Shown here: piece by piece, positions 1 through 9,694 of the stretch
Numbering within the stretch: position 1 is the stretch's first letter
How the letters are laid out: the number at the start of each line of letters is the position of its first letter
NCBI GenBank assembly: GCA_004335735.1
Contig: QAXK01001881.1
Coordinates: 42,572 to 106,571 of the forward strand
Direction: 5' to 3'
Source: Chlorella sp. KRBP
Taxonomy: Eukaryota > Chlorophyta > Trebouxiophyceae > Chlorellales > Chlorellaceae
DNA length: 64,000 bases
Program-made: the position numbers and the translations under genes
The notes under the pieces: model-generated
The model's database searches: none
The model's input: only the letters and a program-made list of their open reading frames with translations
What the model was told of the DNA's origin: nothing

Positions 1-1445
1 CGCGCCTTCTTCTCGCCCCGCTGCCGGTCCCCACGAAATGGTCCTCGAGCAGGAGCAGGAGCAGGCTCTTCACCACTGGCGCGTCGTCGATGTCGAGACT
101 CCGGCCGCCCACGATGTCCGCGCGATATCTGGCGTTCAGGACGAGTCTGTGTGCCTCGACGTCGATGTCGTAGACGACGTCGTCCGGCAACAGGCTCCAC
201 TTGACGTCGACGGGGAAGGCGTCGTTCGGTTCGGTGTTCGCACCGAAGGCTTCCTTGACCGGAGCGGGCAGGCCGGCTCCGGGCAGAGGTGCCACGATCG
301 GCGACGCCACCCTCTGTTGCGCGAGCTTCGCCGCCCTGCGGGCGTCGTCCCGGAAGCCGGCGAAGGTCGAGCCCTCCGACGAGCGAGCCCGCAGAAAGGC
401 TGCGCGGAACTCGTCGTCGAACGACGTCCCGACCTTCTCCGGGTTGATGGTGACGTGGTTCTCCAGTTCCGGCGTGAGGTCCAAGGAGATGCGGGCGTAG
501 CGCAACTCCGGGTCGGGCGTCCCCAGCCCGTTCCATCCGCCGGCTTGGAGGAGTCGGTCGTTCCGGTAGACGTAGAGACCCTGCGTCTCGACGGCGGAGC
601 GTCCGCCCTGGAGGACACCGGGGCTGCGGTCGTGTTGCGGGAGGACGTGCAGATCCGCCGTACCCTGTGCGTCCGACAGCACGAGGGGGAGCCGCCTCGG
701 GTAGTTGCCACGCGCGAGCGCGCGATATCCGAAGGGGTTCACGGGTTCCACCGTCCTGCGGGCCCCCGCGAACTCCAGCCACACGTCGAAGTTCTCGATC
801 TCGACGACCAGTCCGCCCCGTTCCAGGATCCGGTGCAGGACGAGGCCGAGATGGAGGACCAAGTCCTGTGTGGTCCTGCTCGTCCACGCGCGCTGCTCGG
901 CCTCCTCGGAGGAGGTGAGGAACGTCTGCACGTCCTGCCACTCGACGAGCGTTCCGGTGGACAGGTCGAAACCCGGGTCGACGGCGGACAACCGCCGGGC
1001 CGCATCGGCTGCGGCGAACTCCTCGACGACGGGGCCGGTGTCGATGGTCTCCTTGCGCAACCGTCGACCGACCGGCGGAGAACCGTAGCGCCGCGACCAC
1101 ACGAGCAACGCGTTGGCCTGGCTGAGTGAGGCCGCCTTGAGGCCGATCCCGAAGTGGCCCAGATCCTCCCCCCGGTACTCCCGCTTGCGGGCGTAGGTCA
1201 TGGCCTGGTCGATGTCGGCCGAGTCCATCCCTGCGCCGTCGTCCACCACCTGGAGGCCGATCGGCACGTCGCCCTGCACGAGGAATCGGACGAGGACCCG
1301 TCCCGCGCCGGCGTCGATGCTGTTGTCGACCAGGTCCGCCACGGCCGTCACGAGCGTGTGATGTCGACCGATGGCGGAGGTGATGGACGGATCCGGGTCG
1401 ACCACCTTGGAGGCGACCGGACGCGGAGTGAACACCGGAGGCATT
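1..1445 (-). CDS. MutL/MORC-like GHKL ATPase, C-terminus cut by window edge
   Basis: The reading frame is open from an ATG at 1445 to the left window edge (at least 481 residues). All three Bergerat-fold boxes are visible near the N-terminus: DLVDNSIDA (N box), VVDDGAGMD (G1) and GHFGIGLKAAS (G2). A region ending LENHVTINPEKVG follows, with QGLYVYRNDRLLQAGGW before it, which resembles the ribosomal-S5-like half of MutL/MORC ATPases. The ATG overlaps the stop of the DUF499 gene (TAATG), so the two are probably translationally coupled. Prokaryotic MORC/MutL-like ATPases are known from restriction-modification neighbourhoods, where they are thought to act as ATP-driven DNA clamps. That role is inferred here. 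Anything downstream, such as a helicase or nuclease, lies outside the window. Confidence 0.9.
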
Positions 1446-4400
1446 AGATGTCCCGGAAGGCGGCGTCGCCCACCCCGAGATCACTCGCGTTCTGCTTCAC
1501 CGCGCGGACCGTGTTCTCGTCGAAACCGGCGGCCTTCTGAGCATCCACGGTCAGCGTGACGTCGAGGACGTCCGGTCCGGACCGCTGCAACAGGACGAGG
1601 ATCTCCTCGGCCATCGTCCTCAGTTCGGCCGCGATGTCGCCCGACGCGTCGACGACGTGACGGAGGCTGAACGTCGCGTTCGCGACCACCTTACGAGGTG
1701 TCGGGCCTGGCTGTGGTGAGGGAGGCGTGACGGGCAGATCGGGTTCGTCCACGGACACGGGACGCGGAGTCACGGACCTGCGCTCACGCTCGCGCTGCTC
1801 CACCGCGAGCCGTGGGCTCACGACGAGACTGCGTTCGTCGAACGGTCCGAACTCCGTGTCCTCCAAAGGCACCGCGAGCCCGATGAAGTCGCCGCTGTCC
1901 GCGTCGACACCCGATGCCAGGGCGAAGCCCGTGTCGAGGAAGGCGACGTCGAGGAGCGACTCCTCGAGAGCCCCCAGGAGGACGGACTTGTCCCGGAGAC
2001 GGTGGAGGTACGGGTACCGGCAGTAGTAGGCCCAGAGCTCGTCGACCCTGATCGAGCCACGGTTCCACTTGGCCCTGAGGAACTCGTCGATGTCCAGCCT
2101 GATGACGCGGTTGGCGATGCGGCCGTGGGCCGCGTCGTGGCCTGCGAGCCGGGTGCCGATGCGCTTGAGCAGGTTCTTCTCCTGCCCATCGGCCCGGACC
2201 TGCCCGACGACGAAAGGAGCCTGCGGATCGTCCTGGACGGCGTGCAGGCCCCAGATCCAGCTGTGCGCGATGCGGTCGTCGACCGTCCTGTTCGTGTTCT
2301 CGACCATGGCCTGGGCCTGGGCTTCCGCCGACTGCTTGAGGTCGAGCCGTCCGGTCTCACGGTGGATGGACGACCACGCGAGGTAGGACCGGACGACGGA
2401 CTCCAGGCTTCCCCATTGCTTCTCGTCGGCGGCCACCGCGACGATGGTGTTGACGTTCGCACGGGGAGCCGTTCCGCGCGTCCGCAGCAGGTCGTGCATC
2501 CAACGAGATGCGCTCGACTCCTTGTCCTTGCCGTTGTGCGTCAGGCCGGGCGGGACGACGACGAGGCGCAGGAAGTCCGCTTCCTCGACGTCCGACGACG
2601 ACTCCGGGTGCACCACCTGGGCGATCACCTCGTTCGAGCCCTTGAAGGCGCGCGCCAGTCGTGCCGCGACCTCGGCGTGGACCGCTTCGATGCTCAGCTG
2701 CGCCGCCCGCTCGGCCGCGAGTCGGTTGAGTGAGGGCTGGGTGTCGTACCAGTAGCGCCCGTCCTCGGCGTAGTAGTGCGACGACTTCTCCTGCAGCCCG
2801 TCGAGTGCGGACCCGATGTTGCCCAGCACGTCGCCCGGCATGGCGACGCTGAGCGTGATGCTCCGCCGGTCCTTCCCCTTGAGCGAGGACTCGAGGGTCG
2901 GTGTGGACTCCATGAAGATCGCACGCGCCGTCCGCAACGCAAGCGAGCGCTCCTTGAGGACCGGACGCTCCGCGTCCACCGTGCGAGCCACGGAGCTCTC
3001 CCCGTCGATCTCCGACTGGATGATCGCGTCCCAGGCGGTGTCGACGTACTGGACGATCTCTGAGCGCACGGGCTGCGCGTCCAACGGCACCGAGCCCGTC
3101 ATGATGAGCGGCGAGGCGTCCTGCCGCTCGTACAGCTGGTGGACGACGTGCGACATGAGGCGGAGCACACCGCGGGTGCGCTGGAACTTCTCCAGCGTGG
3201 ACCAGTCGGCATAGAGCCGGTCGAGCAGCTCGGGGTGGATCGGGTACGCCGCTTTGATCCGCTGCTCGTAGTCGCGCTCACCGACCCCGGTCGGGAACTC
3301 CTTCTGGTGGTGCCGGTAGTAGGTCGTGAAGCGACGTGCCGCGGCGGAGATGGTGGCGAGCGCCTCGGCGTCGGGCTCCTCGAAGAGCCGACGACGCACT
3401 ATCTCGTAGGACTCGTCCCGGGTGGCGTGGCTCCACATGTAGGCGACGCGGCGGATCACGTTGTCGAGCCGGTGCAGGGCGTCGCGACCCCGTTGACCGC
3501 CGACCTCCAGGTCACTGGCGATCGACGTCTCACCGCGACCGGACGTCTCCCCCGGCTCCACCTTCCGCTCGCTCGCCGGCACGGAGACGAGGAGCAGCGT
3601 GCCGGGAACGCTCTCGGCGGCCAGGGTCAACGACTGGGCGAACGTGAACTGGGTCTCGAAGAGACCTGCTCCTCGACGGTCCGCCGCGGCATCGTCCGCG
3701 GCGTAGGTGTCGGGGAGCTGACGGGCGTACGCCACCCACTCGTCGATGAGGACGACCGCCGGCCCGAAGCGTGAGAAGAGCTCTCGCAGGAGGTTGCCGG
3801 GGTTCGTGCCGTCCCGGTCCGACTCGGCGACGATCGCGTACGCCTCCGCTCCGCCCAGCTGCCAGGCCAGCTCTCCCCAGAGCGTGCGGACGACAGTGCC
3901 GTCCGGCTTGTGCGATGGTGCGGACGGAGGGATCTCGTTGCCGACGAGCGCCACCTTGCGCACGGTGCCGGCGAGGATGCCGGTGTCCTGGTCGGCCAGC
4001 ACGTCCTGCAGTCCCTGCGGGAACTCGTGCAGCGGACGGCCGGAGAACAGGTGCCATACCGCGAGCATCGAGTGGGTCTTGCCGCCGCCGAAGGTGCTCT
4101 GGAGATTGATGACCGGGTTGGCCGACGGCTCCTTGGAAACGCGGGCCACTGCCCGCCGGATCAGGTCCTTGAGCCCGTCGGTGAGGTAGGTGCGCCGGAA
4201 GAACTCCACCGGGTCCTGGTACTCCGGCGCGGCGTTTTGCTGGACCGCCACGGAGTAGAGGTCCGCGGCGAACTCGGCGTTGTTGTACCGCCCAGTCGCG
4301 ACGTCGGGATGCGGACGGAGGACGTCGCGCCACGCGGGCAGCTCAGCGTCCGGTGTCCCCGGCAGTGCGATGGCATCGCGGACCGCCTTGCGGGTCTGCT

Positions 4401-4845
4401 GCTCGAAGCTGCCCCGGAGGACGTCCAGGCGCGCCGTCCGGACCGCGTCGGCCTCACGCGTGGCGCCGACTGCTCGCATGACCCGCTCGATCGTGTCGAG
4501 AGCGCGGACGGCGTCGTCCGGCGAGAACGGCTTGAAGTGCGCGACGGCGTTACGGACGCCACGCAGCTCGCTGACGAAACCCTGCTCGCCCCGCGAGAGG
4601 TGGTCGTTGAACAGGTAGCCCAGCGACGACATGGGCTCGGTGATGATTCGGAACTGGTCCTGCGGGTCGGCCGCCGAGTACTCCTTCCCGTGGATGCCGC
4701 GCTCGGCGTCCTTCGCTGCGAGCAGGACCGTCCAGTCCTTGCCCTCGGGCACCTGGCGCGCGGTGATGCGCGTGATGTAGGGGCCCAGCACGTCGGTCAG
4801 CGACTGCAGCGCGGTGCGCACCACGTCGATGTTGCTCGTCGCCAT
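1444..4845 (-). CDS. DUF499 (COG1483) P-loop ATPase with HEPN-like N-terminus
   Basis: This 1133-residue protein carries a Walker A at about residues 250-258 (TFGGGKTH) and a Walker B at about 362-369 (AVVLIDEW), the pattern of the DUF499 AAA-type ATPases found in defence islands. Residues 1-120 look like an Swt1-type HEPN domain: RNAVAH at 98-103 gives the R-x4-H motif, followed by PFSPDDAVRALDTIERV. A Pro-rich linker (about 1015-1040) precedes a C-terminal domain with a predicted beta/alpha pattern. The start codon shares one base with the stop of the upstream methyltransferase, and the stop overlaps the start of the GHKL gene, so all three form one operon. The likely role is ATP-driven sensing or translocation in a methylation-linked anti-phage system (inference). 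Confidence 0.9.
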   Translation of the reverse strand: MATSNIDVVRTALQSLTDVLGPYITRITARQVPEGKDWTVLLAAKDAERGIHGKEYSAADPQDQFRIITEPMSSLGYLFNDHLSRGEQGFVSELRGVRNAVAHFKPFSPDDAVRALDTIERVMRAVGATREADAVRTARLDVLRGSFEQQTRKAVRDAIALPGTPDAELPAWRDVLRPHPDVATGRYNNAEFAADLYSVAVQQNAAPEYQDPVEFFRRTYLTDGLKDLIRRAVARVSKEPSANPVINLQSTFGGGKTHSMLAVWHLFSGRPLHEFPQGLQDVLADQDTGILAGTVRKVALVGNEIPPSAPSHKPDGTVVRTLWGELAWQLGGAEAYAIVAESDRDGTNPGNLLRELFSRFGPAVVLIDEWVAYARQLPDTYAADDAAADRRGAGLFETQFTFAQSLTLAAESVPGTLLLVSVPASERKVEPGETSGRGETSIASDLEVGGQRGRDALHRLDNVIRRVAYMWSHATRDESYEIVRRRLFEEPDAEALATISAAARRFTTYYRHHQKEFPTGVGERDYEQRIKAAYPIHPELLDRLYADWSTLEKFQRTRGVLRLMSHVVHQLYERQDASPLIMTGSVPLDAQPVRSEIVQYVDTAWDAIIQSEIDGESSVARTVDAERPVLKERSLALRTARAIFMESTPTLESSLKGKDRRSITLSVAMPGDVLGNIGSALDGLQEKSSHYYAEDGRYWYDTQPSLNRLAAERAAQLSIEAVHAEVAARLARAFKGSNEVIAQVVHPESSSDVEEADFLRLVVVPPGLTHNGKDKESSASRWMHDLLRTRGTAPRANVNTIVAVAADEKQWGSLESVVRSYLAWSSIHRETGRLDLKQSAEAQAQAMVENTNRTVDDRIAHSWIWGLHAVQDDPQAPFVVGQVRADGQEKNLLKRIGTRLAGHDAAHGRIANRVIRLDIDEFLRAKWNRGSIRVDELWAYYCRYPYLHRLRDKSVLLGALEESLLDVAFLDTGFALASGVDADSGDFIGLAVPLEDTEFGPFDERSLVVSPRLAVEQRERERRSVTPRPVSVDEPDLPVTPPSPQPGPTPRKVVANATFSLRHVVDASGDIAAELRTMAEEILVLLQRSGPDVLDVTLTVDAQKAAGFDENTVRAVKQNASDLGVGDAAFRDI

Positions 4846-7685
4846 CAGCGGTCACCCTCCAGGTCGATCTCCGTCTGCACCGCGGACGGGCGAGTCTGCA
4901 CTCGCGCTGCTGCCTCGGTCATATCGGTCCAGGACCCGCCGACGACGTTGAACAGCCGGGCGTCGTCGGTCCGGGAGGTCTTCGTCATCTCGTAGAGGCG
5001 GTAGGCGAGCCGCTGCACGGCCTCGACGTCGACCTCTGCGCGAGTGGCGGCCGCGGCCATCAGCTGCGCGGCGGCGTCGACCCCACCGTCCTCCGCGTCG
5101 AGGACGCGGGCCAGGTGGCACATGACCTCCCACGTCGAGATGCGGTCGTCGGTGAGCGGGTTCCACGCTGCCGGCAGGTCGGCGGGCGCGACGAGCCGGA
5201 CGATGCCCTCCACCTGTGTGAGCGCCCCTGACTGTGCGACCCCGCGAACGGAGGTGTCGTACGAGCGGGCGAGCAGATCGGCATCGCCGAACGGGCCTCT
5301 TTCCCAGCCGTACTGCTCGTACCACTTGAGGCAGAAGCGGGTGTCCGCGTCAAGGTCGTCCTCGCCCTCCGCGAGCACCTCGTCGAGCGCCTGGTTGATG
5401 AGGCGTAGCGCGGACTTCACCGTCATGTCCTCGCCGTCGTTCTCGACGACGCGCGAGTAGCTCGAGAAGACGGCCATCCCCGGTCCGATCGTCGCCTGAG
5501 TGAGGTCGACCGGCGCGATCGCTCCCTGGCGGAGCCGCTCCAGCGCCTCGGGCAGGTCGCGACGAAGGGCCGCGAGGAAGCCGCGCCGAGTCGTCTGGCC
5601 GGCGGTCTCGTGCCGCGGCCGGAGGACGAGGACGATTGACGAGGCAAGCGCGTTCGTACCGACGGAGATCATTCGTCCACTGCGCTCGGACCGGATGGGC
5701 CATGTGGCTGTGATAGCCCACCCCTCGCGGATCATCCCCTCGAGGATCGTCGCCCACCCCGTGCTGGTGACGCCCTCGGACTGGAGTTCGGACTGCTTGA
5801 ACGCGTAATAGACCGTGATCGGGAACTTGTCCGTAGCACCCTGACGAGCCCTAGCGAAGACATTCTCGAAACCGGCCTCGAAATACTTCTCGGCCGCTTG
5901 GCGCCCGCCTTGACGGTAAGGATTTGCGACCAGCTCTTCGGCCTTCGGAACTAACATCGACGAAAACAAACTTGGGTACATCTCGCGAAGAGATCGGCGC
6001 AACCACACGTAGAAGAAGTCGGAGAGGTCCGAGTATCCGATGTTGTCGTAGTACGGCGGATCGGTCGAGATCACGAAGCCGTGCATTGAGCGCGACGCCG
6101 CATTTGCTTGAGTTGCTAGCCCCCGGGCGGCTGCCGTGGGCACGGCATCGAGGCTCTCCACGGTCCATGCGACTGCATTGTGAAAACTCCCCGTCCCTGC
6201 GAGCAACGTGTTCATCTCAACGAAATCCCACACCATGGGAATCGCCTGCCTCGTGAAGGTATTCCGGGTCGATTCTCGCTGAATCACCCATGACACTAAA
6301 GATGAACTTCGATCAGTGACAGCAGATAATGCAAAGGCTAAGTATGTAGCGACGGCGTCGGCGTACGCCTCGGCTCCGGTTCCGCCGTCGGCGAGGCGGT
6401 CGCCGGACGGCAGGCCGGAGGCGACGGCATCCGCCAGGACCTTCTCGCGCGCCTCCCCCACCAGGTCACTGAAGGTCGTCAGCGCCACCAGCTGCCGGTT
6501 GGTGAACACGTCCGCGAAGTTCTCGAGTCCGTACTGCGGCGGTGAAAACCACCGCGGGTTCTGCGCGAACTTCCCGGCGGGCACCGCGTCAGGGCGCGAC
6601 ACCTCCGCAGCGGCGACGTGCTGCGACGAAGGCGCGACATAGATCCGTCGCCTGTCGCCTGCTGCCACGACCGCCAATAGACGCGATCCGTATCCGTGTG
6701 CCAAGGCATTGGCACGAATCTCCGCGAGCGAGGAGAACGCGTCACATGCCACACACGACGCGCCTCGAGAGGCCGTCACCGTGCCGTCCGACGATGCCTT
6801 CGGGGCGCCCTTGATGTCGTGCCCGATGGTGAACTCGACCCGTCGACCGCCTGGGGCGTCCAGGTCGTCGACGACGGTCGGGACGACGTACGCCTCCTTG
6901 CCCTTCTTCTTGCCGAGCCACCACGAGCGCACGAGTGGCATCTCGATGCCGCACGCAGGGTTGGGGCAGGTGACCGTCCGGGCCCATATCCACGCGATCG
7001 TCGTCGCCGTCGACGTCTTCCCGGTCCGCTCGTCGACGATCGTCGCGTCCGGGTAGAGGTGGCCGATCCGCACCTTGGCCTCGTCCCGCATCCACGCGGC
7101 GTACCGACGGACGTCCTCGGCGAGCCCCGTCGCTCGCGGCCAGTCCCCCAGCTTCTCGTCCGCCGCACCCGGGAAGACCGGCGACCGGCCGGCGAACATT
7201 GGCGGGATCTCGATGAGCGCCTTGTTGATGAGTACGGCAACAGGGTTGAGGTCGGACGCATGCGCCTCGAGCCCGAGTCGCTGCGCCTCGAGCGGGATCG
7301 TGCCCCCGCCGGCGAACGGGTCGAGGATCGCAGGCGGCTTACCGTCCGTCGATCTGAGGATCTCCTGGTGCGCCTCACGCATCAGCGCCTCGTCGTTGAC
7401 GTTCTCCCACTTGACGAGGCGTCGGATGATCCCGTGCAGCCGCTCACGCTCGACCCTCTGCTCATCCTCGCTTAGGTCCGGGTCCGAGGACGGGTCGTCG
7501 ACGAGCTGCGCGAACAAAACGGCCCTGGCCGCCGCCAGCGGTCGGCGGGCCCACCACAGGTGCAGAGTCGACGGGTGACCGTGCCGGATCGACTTCTCCC
7601 GCGCCGACTCCGCGTTGATGTCCTCGAGCGGGATCGACACCTCGATCAGCTTCCTGCGGATCGGCGCGTCGGGCGTCGTCGTCAT
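4845..7685 (-). CDS. DUF1156 (COG1743) adenine-specific DNA methyltransferase with Zn-ribbon
   Basis: This 946-residue protein opens with the DUF1156 signature GHPSTLHLWWARRPLAAARA (36-55). The SAM-binding motif I is ILDPFAGGGT (120-129) and the catalytic motif IV is TDPPYYDN (about 541-548), as in N6-adenine or N4-cytosine methyltransferases. Two cysteine pairs, CPNPAC (about 238-243) and CVAC (about 310-313), fit the inserted Zn-ribbon of COG1743. It is first in the operon and overlaps the DUF499 gene by one base. It probably marks self DNA for the operon's restriction module (inference). Bases about 5860-6340, which encode the catalytic motif region, are visibly less GC-rich than the rest of the gene. 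Confidence 0.92.
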   Translation of the reverse strand: MTTTPDAPIRRKLIEVSIPLEDINAESAREKSIRHGHPSTLHLWWARRPLAAARAVLFAQLVDDPSSDPDLSEDEQRVERERLHGIIRRLVKWENVNDEALMREAHQEILRSTDGKPPAILDPFAGGGTIPLEAQRLGLEAHASDLNPVAVLINKALIEIPPMFAGRSPVFPGAADEKLGDWPRATGLAEDVRRYAAWMRDEAKVRIGHLYPDATIVDERTGKTSTATTIAWIWARTVTCPNPACGIEMPLVRSWWLGKKKGKEAYVVPTVVDDLDAPGGRRVEFTIGHDIKGAPKASSDGTVTASRGASCVACDAFSSLAEIRANALAHGYGSRLLAVVAAGDRRRIYVAPSSQHVAAAEVSRPDAVPAGKFAQNPRWFSPPQYGLENFADVFTNRQLVALTTFSDLVGEAREKVLADAVASGLPSGDRLADGGTGAEAYADAVATYLAFALSAVTDRSSSLVSWVIQRESTRNTFTRQAIPMVWDFVEMNTLLAGTGSFHNAVAWTVESLDAVPTAAARGLATQANAASRSMHGFVISTDPPYYDNIGYSDLSDFFYVWLRRSLREMYPSLFSSMLVPKAEELVANPYRQGGRQAAEKYFEAGFENVFARARQGATDKFPITVYYAFKQSELQSEGVTSTGWATILEGMIREGWAITATWPIRSERSGRMISVGTNALASSIVLVLRPRHETAGQTTRRGFLAALRRDLPEALERLRQGAIAPVDLTQATIGPGMAVFSSYSRVVENDGEDMTVKSALRLINQALDEVLAEGEDDLDADTRFCLKWYEQYGWERGPFGDADLLARSYDTSVRGVAQSGALTQVEGIVRLVAPADLPAAWNPLTDDRISTWEVMCHLARVLDAEDGGVDAAAQLMAAAATRAEVDVEAVQRLAYRLYEMTKTSRTDDARLFNVVGGSWTDMTEAAARVQTRPSAVQTEIDLEGDR

Positions 7686-7821
7686 GCCTCGGAACTCCAG
7701 TCGTCTCGGGTGCTGCGATGGTAACGACGACCCGCAACAGACGACGCCGGATCACGGTCCGGGCGACGGATCGGAGACCACGGGCCCTCCCCCTCGCGGG
7801 AGGCTACCCCCCCAGCGCTTC

Positions 7822-8286
7822 TCACCGCGGCAAAGTCGGGGATCGGCGAGCCGCCGGGGCCGACGTCCGCACCAGCTTCTCGATGTCGGTGGCGGCGTGT
7901 GTCATGTCCTCGTGTTCCCACACGCGGATCACGGTCCATCCCAGGGAGTCGAGATGAGCATCGGTGTGCCGGTCTCGTTCGACGTTACGGGCGAGCTTGG
8001 CCTCCCACCACGACCTGTTGTTCCGCGGGATCGTCGCGTGCTGCGGGCAGGCGTGCCAGAAACAGCCGTCGACGAACACCGCGACCTTCGCTCGGGTGAA
8101 GAGGACGTCGGCGCGACGACGGGGCAGCCCGGGGAGAGGGCTGTCGACCCGATATCGGAGACCACGCCGGTGCAGCTCGCGCCGCAGGAGAATCTCGGGG
8201 CGCGTGTCCTTCCTTCGCTGGACCGACATCCGACGGGAGATGCCGGCGTCCACCGGGTCGAGGCGCCCGATCGGCGGGTCGCTCAC
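7822..8286 (-). CDS. vsr: Very short patch repair (Vsr) DNA mismatch endonuclease
   Basis: The 154-residue product starts at GTG 8286; an ATG 19 codons in (MSVQRRKDTRPE) is an alternative. The Vsr core is clear: DTRPEILLRRELHRRGLRYR, then RRADVLFTRAKVAVFVDGCF with the catalytic Asp and the GCFWH zinc/structural motif, and a WE..L..N..RD segment. Vsr enzymes nick beside the T of T:G mismatches produced when 5-methylcytosine deaminates, and they usually sit beside a cytosine methyltransferase. Here the methyltransferase is divergent, with 36-93 bp between the start codons. The 136 bp between this gene and the DUF1156 operon show no gene. Confidence 0.93.
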   Translation of the reverse strand: MSDPPIGRLDPVDAGISRRMSVQRRKDTRPEILLRRELHRRGLRYRVDSPLPGLPRRRADVLFTRAKVAVFVDGCFWHACPQHATIPRNNRSWWEAKLARNVERDRHTDAHLDSLGWTVIRVWEHEDMTHAATDIEKLVRTSAPAARRSPTLPR

Positions 8287-8379
8287 GGGCCACCGCCCCC
8301 GCGCCGGCTAGGGTCCTGTGGCGTGGCCAACCCTCTCGCGTCCGCAGCTTCCGGGCTCGGAGCCCGCCGGTCACGGACG

Positions 8380-9498
8380 ATGAGGACGCTGGACCTGTTC
8401 GCGGGAGCGGGCGGCCTGAGCGAAGGCTTGCGAAGTGCCCCCCGAGGGCGGTTCGCGCCGGCACGCGCCGTGGAATGGGAGGCCGCTGCAGCTGCCACGT
8501 ACACACTCAACCACGGCGGACGACTCCGCGACGGACGCGTGGAGGGCGGGCCGGTCTTCGCGGGGTCGATGGAGGACTGGCTGGCCGCCGAGGACGTGCC
8601 GACGGTGGACGTCGTCGTCGGAGGTCCGCCTTGTCAGGGCTTCTCCACCCTGAACCGCTCGGGAGCCGGCGCCCACAGGAACGAGCTGTGGCGTCTGTAC
8701 GCGGAGACGGTGCACAGGGCGACTCCGTCCTACTTCGTCCTCGAGAACGTCCCCGCATTCCTCAAGTCCGAGCAGTTCGGGGTATTCGAGGAATCGCTGC
8801 GTGACGGGCTTCTACGCGACTACGCGGCCGAGGTAGCAGTCTTGAACTCCGCCGACTTCGGCGCGTACCAGGCGCGTAAGCGCGTCATCGTCCTCGGTCA
8901 TCACAAGGACCTGGCTCCCCTCGGTATGCCCCAGGCGACACATGCGAGCAAGCACCTGACATTGGCCGAGGCGTTGCGTGGAGTACCGCGCGGGGTCGAC
9001 CGGTTGGGAGTTCCCGACGGGTCGGTGACCTTCGGCGGGCGCGAGCTGCCCGGCGCGTTCTCGACCCGAGAACTCCACTTCGGCCGTCACTACACTCCTC
9101 TCTCCTTGGATCGGTTCGCCGCCATCTCCCGGAACGGTGGAAGCCGCGGCGAGCTGCCCGAGCACCTGAAGGCCCCTTGCTGGAAGAAGCACTCGAAGGG
9201 CACCGGAGACGTCATGGGCCGCCTCACCTGGGAGAAGCCGTCCGTAACGATCCGCACCGAGTTCTTCAAGCCCGAGAAGGGGCGCTACATCCACCCGGAA
9301 GAGGATCGGGTCATCACCCACTACGAAGCCGCGCTGATCCAGGGGTTCCCTCTGGACTACCGCTGGGTGGGCACCCGCGAAGAGATCGCCCGCCAGATCG
9401 GCAACGCGGTCCCCATCCCTCTGGGTGCCGCGATCGGGCGACGTCTCGCCGATGCGTTCACATGCGCGGACCTGTCGTCCGCCGACCAACGCGCTTGA
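8380..9498 (+). CDS. C5-cytosine DNA methyltransferase (Dcm-like)
   Basis: From ATG 8380 the product is 372 residues. The conserved motifs appear in order: motif I DLFAGAGGLSEGL, motif IV GGPPCQGFS with the catalytic Cys, motif VI ENVPAF, motif VIII QARKRVIVLG and motif X RQIGNAVPIPLG. GTG 8323 is an in-frame alternative start adding 19 residues; I prefer the ATG because it leads directly into motif I. The gene is divergent from vsr, the usual Dcm/Vsr partnership, in which Vsr repairs deamination at methylated sites. No matching restriction enzyme of type II is obvious next to it. The target sequence cannot be read from the protein. Confidence 0.93.
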   Translation: MRTLDLFAGAGGLSEGLRSAPRGRFAPARAVEWEAAAAATYTLNHGGRLRDGRVEGGPVFAGSMEDWLAAEDVPTVDVVVGGPPCQGFSTLNRSGAGAHRNELWRLYAETVHRATPSYFVLENVPAFLKSEQFGVFEESLRDGLLRDYAAEVAVLNSADFGAYQARKRVIVLGHHKDLAPLGMPQATHASKHLTLAEALRGVPRGVDRLGVPDGSVTFGGRELPGAFSTRELHFGRHYTPLSLDRFAAISRNGGSRGELPEHLKAPCWKKHSKGTGDVMGRLTWEKPSVTIRTEFFKPEKGRYIHPEEDRVITHYEAALIQGFPLDYRWVGTREEIARQIGNAVPIPLGAAIGRRLADAFTCADLSSADQRA

Positions 9499-9694
9499 CG
9501 GCGCGCCCCGGCGGCCGGCAAACCGGACGGGACGATATGCGTGCGAATGTCGGCGGGTCCGGATACCTTGACCGCCGAAGGTTCATCGACGTGGCCATCC
9601 CGGGAAACTCCAGGCTCCCGCGCGACCGCTCGACGTGAGTTGATGCATGGAACGTGGCGCCGGGGGCGTCTTGACTCGTTGACGAGAGGTGCCC

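Noticed and set aside
38..1129. Long plus-strand reading frame at the left edge
   Set aside because: It is the antisense shadow of the GHKL ATPase gene, whose three nucleotide-binding boxes are unmistakable on the minus strand.
9499..9694. Small ORFs between the C5 methyltransferase and the DUF262 gene
   Set aside because: No ribosome site or plausible codon pattern; frames are out of phase with any conserved sequence.
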